A stretch of 64,000 nt of DNA from Hohaiivirga sp031547465. GTDB taxonomy: Bacteria; Pseudomonadota; Alphaproteobacteria; Rhizobiales; Beijerinckiaceae. Position numbers and translations under genes: made by a program. The stretch is taken from positions 1-64,000 of the forward strand of contig JAVBRX010000034.1 of the NCBI GenBank assembly GCA_031547465.1, read 5' to 3'. Positions within the stretch are counted from its first letter, which is position 1, and every line of letters begins with the position of its first letter. Below are positions 1-8,166 of this stretch, piece after piece. A model generated the notes under the pieces. The model was not told the DNA's origin. It saw only the letters and a list, made by a program, of their open reading frames with translations, and made no database searches.

Positions 1-1643
1 AAATTCTGCTTGAAATAGGTGTAGAGCAGCTTCGACTTATCGGAGAGTACCGAGAGCGGCGTGTCGGTGCCCATCGAGCCGACTGCTTCCTGCCCCGTTA
101 CCGCCATCGGCTGCATCAGGTGCTTCAGGTCTTCCTGCGTGTAGCCGAACACCTGCTGGCGGTCGAGCAGGGAAACATCGTCGCGGGATTTGCGCGCCTG
201 CACGGGACGCAGATCCTCCAGCACGATCTGCGTGCGGTGCAACCAATCCCTGTACGGGTGGGCGGCAGCAAGCTCCGCCTTGATCTCCTCGTCGGCAACG
301 ATGCGCCCCTGTTCTAAATCGATCAAAAGCATCCGGCCCGGTTGCAGCCGCCATTTCTCGACGATGTCCTCCTCCGGGATCGGCAGCACCCCCATTTCGG
401 ACGCCAGCACCACGAGATCGTTTTTGGTGATGAGATAGCGGGCGGGGCGCAGGCCGTTGCGGTCGAGTGTCGCGCCGATCAGCCTGCCGTCGGAAAAGGC
501 AATGGCCGCCGGGCCGTCCCATGGCTCCATCAGCGCCGCATGATATTCGTAGAAGGCGCGGCACTTCTCATCCATAAGCGGATTGCCCGCCCAGGCTTCG
601 GGGATCAGCATCATCATCGCGTGCGGCAGCGGATAACCGCCGCGCACCAGAAATTCGAGGGCATTGTCGAAACAGGCGGTATCCGACTGTCCTTCGTAGG
701 AAATCGGCCAAAGCTTGGAAATGTCGTTGCCGAACAGGTCGGAATCGACGCTCGCCTGCCGCGCCGCCATCCAGTTGACATTGCCGCGCAAGGTATTGAT
801 CTCGCCATTATGTGCCACCATCCGGTACGGATGGGCGAGTCGCCATGACGGAAAGGTGTTGGTAGCGAAGCGCTGATGCACAAGCGCAAGAGCGCTCGTG
901 AAGCGCGTGTCCTGCAAATCCTGGAAATACTGGCCGAGCTGGCTCACCAGCACCATGCCCTTGTAGACGATGGTGCGCGACGACATCGACACCGGATAAT
1001 AATCATCGAAACGCGGGTCTTTCAGGTCAACCACGGCATTCGAGATCACTTTACGCGCCAGAAACAGGCGGCGTTCAAAATCCTCATCGTCGCCAACCAT
1101 CTTGCCGCGCCCGATGAACACCTGACGATGCAATGGCTCGGTCGCTTTCACGCTCTCACCGAGATCGCTCGAATCGACAGGCACGTCGCGCCAGCCGAGG
1201 AGCGTCAGCCCTTCGGCGGCAAGCGCTCCGGCAAAAATCTCCTCGATAATCCGGTAACTCTCCCGGTTCTTCGGCATAAACAGTTGCGCGACACCGTACT
1301 GGCCAGCATCCGGCAACCACAGCCCGCCTTTGGCGCATTCGGCAGCGAAGAAGGCATGAGGAATCTGCACCAGGATGCCACAACCGTCGCCCATCTTCGG
1401 GTCGGCACCGACTGCACCACGATGGTCGAGGTTCTTCAGAATATCGAGGCCCTGCACGACGATGGCATGGCTCTTGCGGTTCTTCATGTCGGCGACGAAG
1501 CCGACGCCGCAAGCATCCTTTTCGAAACGCGGATCGTATAGGCCGCGGTGTGCCGAACCGGCTGCCGTTTTCATACCCGCCACGGCGGTGGCCGAAGGGC
1601 TGGAGAGAGTTTCTGTCGCGGGGGCGGAACGGTATCGGCGCAT
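1..1643 (-). CDS. gltB: Glutamate synthase (NADPH) large subunit, N-terminal part, cut by window edge
   Basis: This is the first 547 codons of the large subunit of glutamate synthase, which makes two glutamates from glutamine and 2-oxoglutarate in ammonia assimilation. The ATG at 1643 is preceded by AGAGGA at good spacing. After a propeptide of 44 residues the chain reads DACGVGFVAD, so Cys45 is the expected N-terminal nucleophile of the class II glutaminase domain once the propeptide is removed. Further family blocks are visible, such as HRGAVGADPKMGDG, HQRFATNTFPSW and NGEINTLRGN. The central and FMN/Fe-S domains lie beyond position 1. The reading frame is open throughout the visible part. 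The identity is secure. Confidence 0.96.
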   Translation of the reverse strand, partial: MRRYRSAPATETLSSPSATAVAGMKTAAGSAHRGLYDPRFEKDACGVGFVADMKNRKSHAIVVQGLDILKNLDHRGAVGADPKMGDGCGILVQIPHAFFAAECAKGGLWLPDAGQYGVAQLFMPKNRESYRIIEEIFAGALAAEGLTLLGWRDVPVDSSDLGESVKATEPLHRQVFIGRGKMVGDDEDFERRLFLARKVISNAVVDLKDPRFDDYYPVSMSSRTIVYKGMVLVSQLGQYFQDLQDTRFTSALALVHQRFATNTFPSWRLAHPYRMVAHNGEINTLRGNVNWMAARQASVDSDLFGNDISKLWPISYEGQSDTACFDNALEFLVRGGYPLPHAMMMLIPEAWAGNPLMDEKCRAFYEYHAALMEPWDGPAAIAFSDGRLIGATLDRNGLRPARYLITKNDLVVLASEMGVLPIPEEDIVEKWRLQPGRMLLIDLEQGRIVADEEIKAELAAAHPYRDWLHRTQIVLEDLRPVQARKSRDDVSLLDRQQVFGYTQEDLKHLMQPMAVTGQEAVGSMGTDTPLSVLSDKSKLLYTYFKQN

Positions 1644-2186
1644 CGGTTCAGTCCTCTTTCGCATCGGTCAATTCATTGACGGCATTTCGAGGCTGTCCGG
1701 CTTTTTGGGGGATGCCGAGTGCCCGCCGTCTTGTCGAAGGCAGGGCACCCATTTTGCCGGAACCCCGCTTTAACGGGCGTCTCGCGGCTTTGAATCTTTA
1801 GCGCGAAACCGCCCTGTCCACCCGAGTCTTTCGGGCGGATACCTTGGCAACCGGGGGATTGTCGGCACGTTCGGTCAGATAGGAACGGCACATGTGAATA
1901 CCCGTTGATGATTCACGAGAGAGGCAATGCTCCCTGCTTGCGATAAAGGACAGCATTACTGCCCTATTTCCACTCATTGCCAGAATTACGCACAAGATGC
2001 AAGGGAAATAAGGGTGAAATTGTACTAAAGTTTCTTTACTAGCGATAAAAAAGCAATTTAGCCATCGACATTGAAGCTGCGGCGCATGGGTTATGTCGCT
2101 ATTACATCCTTGAACAAGGGCCGAAACCACAGGCACCGCCGAAACCAAAATGCCTTCGGCGGCGATCCACAGCAAGGGTTTGCACG
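1644..2186. other. Divergent gltB / threonine aldolase intergenic region
   Basis: These 543 bases separate two divergent genes and must hold both promoters. On the gltB side a bulged stem (GTGCCC paired with GGGCAC, 1719-1748) lies in what would be the gltB leader. The stretch 1980-2070 is AT-richer than its surroundings. I found no convincing coding frame and no known operator. Confidence 0.4.
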
Positions 2187-3239
2187 ATGAATTTCGCCAG
2201 CGACAACACCATGGGCGCGAGTGCGCCGGTTCTCGACGCAATCCTGCGCGCCAATAACGGTGCGGAACCGGCCTACGGCGCGGATAGCGGGATGAAGCGG
2301 GTCGAAACGCAATTCGCAAAACTGTTCGAACGCGATGTCAAGGTGTTTCTGGTCGCAACCGGCACTGCCGCTAATGCGTTGTGCATCGCTGCCGCTGTGC
2401 CGCCGTGGGGAATCTGTGTGTCGCATCGGGAGGCGCATATCGTCGAAGACGAATGCGGCGCGCCGGAATTCTTCACGCAAGGGGCGAAGCTCGTCGGCCT
2501 GCCGGGCGTCATGGCAAAGCTCGATGCCGCCGTCGTCGATCATTATGTAAGCGGCCTGCCGAACGCCTCGAAGCAGATGCCGCCCAAGGCGGTGTCGCTC
2601 TCGCAGGCAACGGAATGCGGCACGATCTACCAGCTGGAGGAAATCGCGGCGATTTCAGCCATCTGCCGCAAGCACGGCATGTCACTGCACATGGACGGGG
2701 CGCGTTTTGCCAACGCGATGGTGAGCCTTGGGTGTTCGCCCGCCGAAATGACCTGGAAACAGGGAGTCGATATTCTCTCGTTCGGCGCGACCAAGAACGG
2801 TTGCCTGTCGGCGGAAGCCATTGTCGTATTTGACGGGAAACTTGCCGAAACGCTCGATTACCGTCGCAAACGCGCCGGGCAGATCCTTTCTAAGGGCCGC
2901 CTGCTTTCGGCGCAGTTCGAGGGCTATTTCGCCGACGATCACTGGCTCGCCAATGCCCGCCACGCCAACGCCGCTGCCCGCAAACTCGCCGACGGGCTGA
3001 AGAAGCTCGAAAGCGTCCGCATCGCCTGGCCGGTCGAAGCCAATGAGGTGTTCCCGATCCTGCCGCTTGCCATGGAAAGCCGCCTCAAGGCCGCTGGAGC
3101 GCAGTTTCATCGCTGGGCCAAAACCTCGCTTGCGCCGCAGGAGAAAATGACCGGCGATGAAACTCTGGTGCGCCTCGTCACCTCGTTCGCCACGCAAGGT
3201 ACGGATATTGACCAGTTTTTACAAGCTGCGGCGGGGTAA
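2187..3239 (+). CDS. ltaE: Low-specificity L-threonine aldolase (PLP)
   Basis: The product is a 350-residue fold-type I PLP enzyme of the threonine aldolase family, which cleaves threonine or allo-threonine to glycine and acetaldehyde in the cytoplasm. It starts MNFASDNTMGASAPVL, the usual N-terminus of the family (FASDN). The glycine-rich cofactor loop GTGTAAN, the aspartate in HMDGARFANA, and the Schiff-base lysine Lys203 in FGATKNG are all present. The ATG at 2187 has AAGGG eight bases upstream. It stands alone, divergent from gltB and convergent with nosX. Some members of this family act on other beta-hydroxy amino acids, so the substrate is inferred. Confidence 0.92.
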   Translation: MNFASDNTMGASAPVLDAILRANNGAEPAYGADSGMKRVETQFAKLFERDVKVFLVATGTAANALCIAAAVPPWGICVSHREAHIVEDECGAPEFFTQGAKLVGLPGVMAKLDAAVVDHYVSGLPNASKQMPPKAVSLSQATECGTIYQLEEIAAISAICRKHGMSLHMDGARFANAMVSLGCSPAEMTWKQGVDILSFGATKNGCLSAEAIVVFDGKLAETLDYRRKRAGQILSKGRLLSAQFEGYFADDHWLANARHANAAARKLADGLKKLESVRIAWPVEANEVFPILPLAMESRLKAAGAQFHRWAKTSLAPQEKMTGDETLVRLVTSFATQGTDIDQFLQAAAG

Positions 3240-3259
3240 ACCGGTACAGTACGGATAGA

Positions 3260-3290
3260 GGCGGAACGGAGAACGGATTTTCATTCCGCC
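3260..3290. terminator. Possible bidirectional terminator between ltaE and nosX
   Basis: GGCGGAA at 3260-3266 pairs with TTCCGCC at 3284-3290 in the short gap between two convergent genes. The loop of 17 bases is long and there is no clear U tract, so this is a weak call. Confidence 0.35.
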
Positions 3291-3297
3291 GGATAGT

Positions 3298-4299
3298 TTA
3301 TCCCCGAACGGTAAGCGTCGCCGTTCCGGCCCCACCGTAAAGACGCGCTTCACCCTCGCCCAGCGTCGCCAGCACCTGGGCAATGCGGCCTTTGTCCATC
3401 AGGCAGAAGGCGGTCGTGAGGGCGTCCGCCGCCGTGGCTGTCGGCATGATTGCCGTGACGCTGCGGTAAAGCGCGGCGGATGTTCCTGTCAACGGATTGA
3501 AGATGTGCGAGAACTTTCCGGCGGCGTCGAATTTGAAGCCATAACCGCCGGAGGTGGCGATAGCCTTGTCTTCGAGGCCGAGCGTATCGAGAACACCTTC
3601 GCCCGCCGGGTTCCTGATGCCGACCGTCCAGGGGCGGCCCTCCGGATGGCTGCCGATAGCGCGGATTTCGCCCATGTCGACCAAGCTCTTCTCGATGCCG
3701 TTTTCCTTCAGCAGGGCAACGACCCGGTCGGTGATATAACCTTGGGCAATGCCATTCAGGGTAAGGGACATGCCCGGCTTGCCGAGGACGATACGGTTGT
3801 CATCGGCGATAACCGCCCTGTAGCCGACCTTGGCCAGAGCCGCCTCGACATGAGCGCTGTCCGGGCCATTGGGGTTAGCCCCAACTTGTGCGAAATGCGT
3901 CGTGAACAGGTTCCAGAGCGGCTGTACCGTCGGGTCGAATGCGCCACCGGTCAGATCGGCATAATGCAGCGATTGCCGGATGAGATCGGCAAATTCCACT
4001 GGGGGGGCGATGAGCAGCCCATCGCGGTTGAGATTGGCGAGGAGCGAATCCTGCCGGTAGAGGCTGAAATAGCTTTCCAAACGGCGTAATTCTGCCACCG
4101 CCTGACGAATCAGGCGTTCGGCTACGGCCTTGTCGGTATGGTGGATCTGCAGTTCCGCCGGGCTGCCGAGCGCTTGGCCGCGCCAGACCGTCAGGGTGGC
4201 GGAGGCCTCGGCGCGAGCCGCGCCGAACGGCAGAAGGCTCAGACCGGCGCTGGCAGCGGCGATGCCGAGAAACCGGCGACGGGAAAAAGGTTCGGCCAT
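3298..4299 (-). CDS. nosX: NosX, periplasmic FAD:protein FMN transferase (ApbE family)
   Basis: The product has 333 residues and opens with a Tat signal (SRRRFLGIAAASAG) ending near Ala-Arg-Ala. The ApbE core follows, including GGAFDPTVQPLW, LNGIAQGYITDRV, DMGEIRAIG and the C-terminal TATAADALTTAF metal-site region. ApbE proteins attach FMN through a phosphoester to Thr/Ser in target proteins. In nos loci the target is NosR, which has the acceptor motif SGAT here. The ATG at 4299 has TAGGAAA upstream. It is the last gene of the leftward nos cluster, 101 bases after nosL. Assignment as nosX rather than a general apbE comes from this position. Confidence 0.95.
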   Translation of the reverse strand: MAEPFSRRRFLGIAAASAGLSLLPFGAARAEASATLTVWRGQALGSPAELQIHHTDKAVAERLIRQAVAELRRLESYFSLYRQDSLLANLNRDGLLIAPPVEFADLIRQSLHYADLTGGAFDPTVQPLWNLFTTHFAQVGANPNGPDSAHVEAALAKVGYRAVIADDNRIVLGKPGMSLTLNGIAQGYITDRVVALLKENGIEKSLVDMGEIRAIGSHPEGRPWTVGIRNPAGEGVLDTLGLEDKAIATSGGYGFKFDAAGKFSHIFNPLTGTSAALYRSVTAIMPTATAADALTTAFCLMDKGRIAQVLATLGEGEARLYGGAGTATLTVRG

Positions 4300-4400
4300 G
4301 AGTCGTTTCCTACCTGTGTCGTATCGTATCCGTCATATCCCTCCGTCCTGCCCACACGGCAGAACCGGAACGGGAGAATCCGCAAGCGTGGCGGAGAAGA

Positions 4401-4997
4401 TCAGTTTGGCGGTGTGGCGCGAGAATCTGGCATATTTGCGGTCCCCGGCGGTGCGACCTTTGAACCATTGCCGAGGACATAATCCTTCGGCACGGCATCG
4501 AAGGCAACGATGCGCCCGCCATGTTCGGCAACGAACGCTTCCGCCGCCTTGATGTCGGAAAACGGCACCGCTTCGTCAAGTCCCATGCCGTTGCGCCTGT
4601 TGCTGCCGATCACGAAATGCGCCTTTCGGGCATCCGTCCAGTTCTTCGCCCCCGGATTCTTCCAGTTCTCCGCCTTACCCATATCGGAAACATAAATGGC
4701 GAGGATATCTTTCGGTTCCTCCGGCAACATGGTGAAGGCAATCGTGTCACGAGCAGAAGAGAACCAGATCGGCTGTGGATTGCTCTCCAGCAGGATCTGC
4801 CCCTTCGGGCCGTCATGCTCCAGCACGTTCATGCCACAGAATGCACCGACGGCATCAATCGTCAGTTCATGCGGCGCGGGCATCACGGTTTTCTTGTCTT
4901 CCGAACAACCGGCGACGAGAATCAGTGCCGCCAGCCCGAAGCCGAACCGGTACGCCCATCCCCAGCCATTCTTTCTTTGCGGTAGAGAAGCGATCAT
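4401..4997 (-). CDS. nosL: NosL, copper-binding outer-membrane-type lipoprotein
   Basis: NosL is a periplasmic copper chaperone that supplies Cu(I) for assembly of the NosZ centres. The 198-residue product has a lipoprotein signal with lipobox LVAGC and the CGM motif (in FCGMNVLEHDGPKGQ) typical of NosL. I chose the ATG at 4997 because AAGGAG lies just upstream and it overlaps the nosY stop as ATGA. A longer in-frame start at 5051 lies inside nosY and has no such support. The C-terminus carries the GGRIVAFDAVPKDY block seen in NosL proteins. Confidence 0.95.
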   Translation of the reverse strand: MIASLPQRKNGWGWAYRFGFGLAALILVAGCSEDKKTVMPAPHELTIDAVGAFCGMNVLEHDGPKGQILLESNPQPIWFSSARDTIAFTMLPEEPKDILAIYVSDMGKAENWKNPGAKNWTDARKAHFVIGSNRRNGMGLDEAVPFSDIKAAEAFVAEHGGRIVAFDAVPKDYVLGNGSKVAPPGTANMPDSRATPPN

Positions 4998-5824
4998 AGC
5001 TCTCTCCTTGAGAACACGGTGGCTGCAAGCGTCAGCGGAACCAGAATCCATACGCCGAGCACCGTCAGCAGCACTTCTGGACGTAGCCCGCTATTGGCGT
5101 AAAGCCCCATATTGCCAGACAGATTTCTGACCTTGCCAAACGCCGTGGTATTAAAGATGCGATAGACGTCGCTCGGATTCGACAGGAACAGAGCGTCGAG
5201 CATCCCGGGGGAGATCAGCCTGCCTTGCGTTGCCACAAGAATACCGAGCAACGCCATATCGAAGATGAAAACGAAGAACATCCAGATGCCGATGGCGATA
5301 CCCGCCGCCGTACCGCGGTCGCGGGAAACGGCACTGGCAAGATAACCGAGCGAGATGAAAACCGCGCCGAGCAGGATCGAGGTGGCGATCATCGCCATGA
5401 ATGCCGCCCACCCGGCGGAATCGACCGCCGTGCCGGAAACGACGAGGGCAACGCCCGCCGCGCCGAACCCGATGCAGGTGGCAAAGGTGAGAATTGCCAC
5501 ATGGCCGAGAAACTTGCCGATGATCACCTGCCAACGACTGACCGGATAGCTCAGCAACAGCAGCATGGTGCCGCGCTCCATTTCGCCGACGATAGCGTCG
5601 TGCGAGATCAGGAGTGCAATCAGCGGCAGAAGCACGATAGTCAGCGTCGACAGGGAAACGACGACGGCGGACAAGGGCTGGATACTGGCCGAACCTGTCG
5701 GAGCGCTGCCGAGAAAGGTGATGCTCAGCGCCAACGCCATCAGCAGGATGGTGGTGGCGAGCACCCAGCGGTTGCGCATCCCCTCCTGGATTTCCTTGGC
5801 TGCGACGGTGAGGATGCCGGTCAT
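4994..5824 (-). CDS. nosY: NosY, ABC transporter permease for NosZ maturation
   Basis: The 276-residue product is an ABC-2 type membrane subunit with about six hydrophobic segments, including one near the N-terminus, one ending PLIALLISHDAI, and a last one ending in FSRREL. In the NosDFY complex it spans the inner membrane, couples ATP hydrolysis by NosF to movements of periplasmic NosD, and so helps copper insertion into NosZ. It overlaps nosF upstream and nosL downstream by four bases each, which points to translational coupling. Confidence 0.95.
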   Translation of the reverse strand: MTGILTVAAKEIQEGMRNRWVLATTILLMALALSITFLGSAPTGSASIQPLSAVVVSLSTLTIVLLPLIALLISHDAIVGEMERGTMLLLLSYPVSRWQVIIGKFLGHVAILTFATCIGFGAAGVALVVSGTAVDSAGWAAFMAMIATSILLGAVFISLGYLASAVSRDRGTAAGIAIGIWMFFVFIFDMALLGILVATQGRLISPGMLDALFLSNPSDVYRIFNTTAFGKVRNLSGNMGLYANSGLRPEVLLTVLGVWILVPLTLAATVFSRREL

Positions 5825-6741
5825 GTCGCGTCTTTCTGTGTCAGAAGGAAATGCGCATAAAGCTCATCGAGGGTGGGAGGCACGATGTCGATGTCCGTCG
5901 CCCCCGTCTCCGGTTTCGTCAATGTGCGAAGAACGTCCATTTTTCTGTCCGACACAACCTTGATGGAAAGATGGCCGCTCGGCAGAGCGGTGCTGTCGCC
6001 GAACGGGCGCAGAGCGTCGATGACCGTTTGTCGTGCCCCGTCCCTGGCGGCGATGCGCATCAGGGTCGGCAACCGGGCGATGCGCCGCAGTTCGTCGAGG
6101 TCGCCGTCGGCGACCATCAGTCCACGATTCATGATGATGACGCGGCTCGCCCGCTCCTCAAGTTCGGTGAGGGCATGCGAAGACAGGAGAATCGACGCGC
6201 CCTCACCCCGCAGTCGTTCGAGAATTTCATAGAAATGCTGCCGCAGGGCCGGATCGAGGCCGGTGGTCGGCTCGTCGAGCAGCAGCACCTTCGGTTCACC
6301 GATCAGCGCCTGCGCTAATCCGAGGCGCTGACGCATCCCCTTGGAATAGGTGCCGACCCGGCGTCCGGCCGCCACCGAAAGGCCGACGAGATCAAGCACC
6401 GGATTGACGCGCGAGCGGTCTACATGCTTCAGCCTGGCGTAAAATCTGAGGATTTCCGCCCCTGTCAGGGACGAATTGAAGGAAACGCTTTCCGGCAGAT
6501 AACCGAGGTTGCGGCGCGCCGCGAACTGCCCCGCCGCCGGATCCTCGCCCAACACTTCAAGTGTGCCGGAGGTCGGACGGATCAGGCCGAGCATCATCTT
6601 CATCAGGGTCGTCTTACCCGCGCCGTTATGACCGACGAGGGCGACGATTTCCCCCGGATGCAGGGCGAACGACACGTTACGCACCGCTTCGACAGTGCCG
6701 TTGTAGATCTTGCCGATGCTGTCGAGGGTAACGGCGCTCAC
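5821..6741 (-). CDS. nosF: NosF, ABC transporter ATPase for NosZ maturation
   Basis: The product has 306 residues. All ABC ATPase motifs are visible: Walker A GHNGAGKTTLMK, signature YSKGMRQRLGLAQAL, Walker B VLLLDEPTTGLD and the switch histidine in LLSSHALTE. NosF is the cytoplasmic engine of the NosDFY complex. Its start overlaps the nosD stop and its stop overlaps the nosY start, each by four bases. The order D-F-Y is the canonical one. Confidence 0.96.
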   Translation of the reverse strand: MSAVTLDSIGKIYNGTVEAVRNVSFALHPGEIVALVGHNGAGKTTLMKMMLGLIRPTSGTLEVLGEDPAAGQFAARRNLGYLPESVSFNSSLTGAEILRFYARLKHVDRSRVNPVLDLVGLSVAAGRRVGTYSKGMRQRLGLAQALIGEPKVLLLDEPTTGLDPALRQHFYEILERLRGEGASILLSSHALTELEERASRVIIMNRGLMVADGDLDELRRIARLPTLMRIAARDGARQTVIDALRPFGDSTALPSGHLSIKVVSDRKMDVLRTLTKPETGATDIDIVPPTLDELYAHFLLTQKDAT

Positions 6742-8135
6742 GGTTTTTTCCCTTCAAGCTGCCTTGGAACCGTATAAGCCGGTTTGGGCGGCGGGTTCAT
6801 CAACGGTTTCGAATCGGTTACACCGCCGGGATAGAGGGCGGGTAACTGCGATTGCGCCCAGCGGATCAACTGCACCGACGGGCTGGTGACAAGCACCTTG
6901 GCCTGCGGTGTCGTCCACAGCACCCTGTCGATGACATCGTTGGGGCGGTAGGTGGTATCGGCCAGACCGTCGCCGTTGAGATCGAAGGCGGAATTGTCGC
7001 TCCAGTAATTGCCGCGCCCGTTGCTCGACCACTCGACCTCGCGGGTGCTGACGTATTTCACCTGGTTACGGCTGTTGACGAAAGCATTGCCGGTCATTTC
7101 GTTGCCTTCCGACCCGGCAGTGAAATGCACGCCGATCTCGCAGCCTTCGAACCAGTTGTCATGAAACCTGTTGAAATTGGCGTTGTAAATGAACACACAC
7201 TTTTCCGGGCCGATGCGATGCGTACCGGGATTGACCGGCATCGCCGTCGTTTCGCCCGCCGGGCCATGCTCGTTTTCGCCGCCCAGAAGCCAGCGTTCCG
7301 CCGGTTGCAGACGCCCCAGCACGAGGTTCCCGGAAATATCGGCGCTGTTGGCGTAGTTCAACTGAAATCCCTGATCCCGATCACCATCCGACACGTTGCC
7401 GCGGATGACGAGGGTCGTCGAAAACATGATGGCGAAGCCGATGGCGTTATCGATGGAGATGTTGTCGCTGACCTCGGTCTCATCCGCATACATGTAATGA
7501 ATGCCGAACCGCAGGTTCTTCATGACGTTGCCGCTGAAGACATTGCGCTTGCTGGTCTGGACGAAGATACCGTCGCGCCCGGATTCGATCCGGTTGCCGA
7601 TCACCTTCGCGCCGGGGGAATTCCACACCGAAATACCGTTTCCGGCATCGGCACGGCGGGCTTCCTTCCGCCCGATGATGATATTGCCTTCGGCAAGCGA
7701 ATCGGCTGCTCCGTGCAGGTAAATGCCGTAAAGATTATCTTCGAGCCGGTTATTCTCGACCCGCACGCCGGTCGCACCGTCGGCAACGTAAATTCCGGAA
7801 TCGAGGGCGGGAATATCCCGGCCCGACCCTTTGACCGTAAGATCGCGGATAATGGCGCCCGGGGCTTCCACAGTAACGACGCTGCCCGAACCCGGCCCCT
7901 GGATCACAGCCCCCGGTTCGCCCACAAGAACGATAGCCGCCTTGACCGTCACCGGGCCACGATGTTCGCCCGGCGCGAGACGCACCGTATCGCCCGGCGC
8001 AGATTGATCCAGCACCGCCTGAAGATCGCTTCCCGGCGTGACACGATGCTCCGCGGCAACCGACTTCCCCGGCAAAAGAATGCCGGCGGCGAAAACCGCC
8101 GCCAGCATCGTTGTTATGGCTTGCGCCTGACGCAT
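6738..8135 (-). CDS. nosD: NosD, periplasmic beta-helix copper maturation protein
   Basis: NosD is a right-handed parallel beta-helix protein (CASH/NosD repeats) that receives copper from NosL and docks on NosZ during assembly. The product shows a signal peptide (about 1-28, ending SVAAE) and many Asn/Gly-rich helix turns such as GIYVADGATGVRVENNRLEDN and GISVWNSPGAKVIGN. I start it at the ATG at 8135 (465 residues), which has AAGG upstream and gives a clean signal peptide. An in-frame start at 8189 would lie inside nosZ. Confidence 0.95.
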   Translation of the reverse strand: MRQAQAITTMLAAVFAAGILLPGKSVAAEHRVTPGSDLQAVLDQSAPGDTVRLAPGEHRGPVTVKAAIVLVGEPGAVIQGPGSGSVVTVEAPGAIIRDLTVKGSGRDIPALDSGIYVADGATGVRVENNRLEDNLYGIYLHGAADSLAEGNIIIGRKEARRADAGNGISVWNSPGAKVIGNRIESGRDGIFVQTSKRNVFSGNVMKNLRFGIHYMYADETEVSDNISIDNAIGFAIMFSTTLVIRGNVSDGDRDQGFQLNYANSADISGNLVLGRLQPAERWLLGGENEHGPAGETTAMPVNPGTHRIGPEKCVFIYNANFNRFHDNWFEGCEIGVHFTAGSEGNEMTGNAFVNSRNQVKYVSTREVEWSSNGRGNYWSDNSAFDLNGDGLADTTYRPNDVIDRVLWTTPQAKVLVTSPSVQLIRWAQSQLPALYPGGVTDSKPLMNPPPKPAYTVPRQLEGKKP

Positions 8136-8166
8136 TACACTAGCCTTGGCCAATCTATCCCGGCAC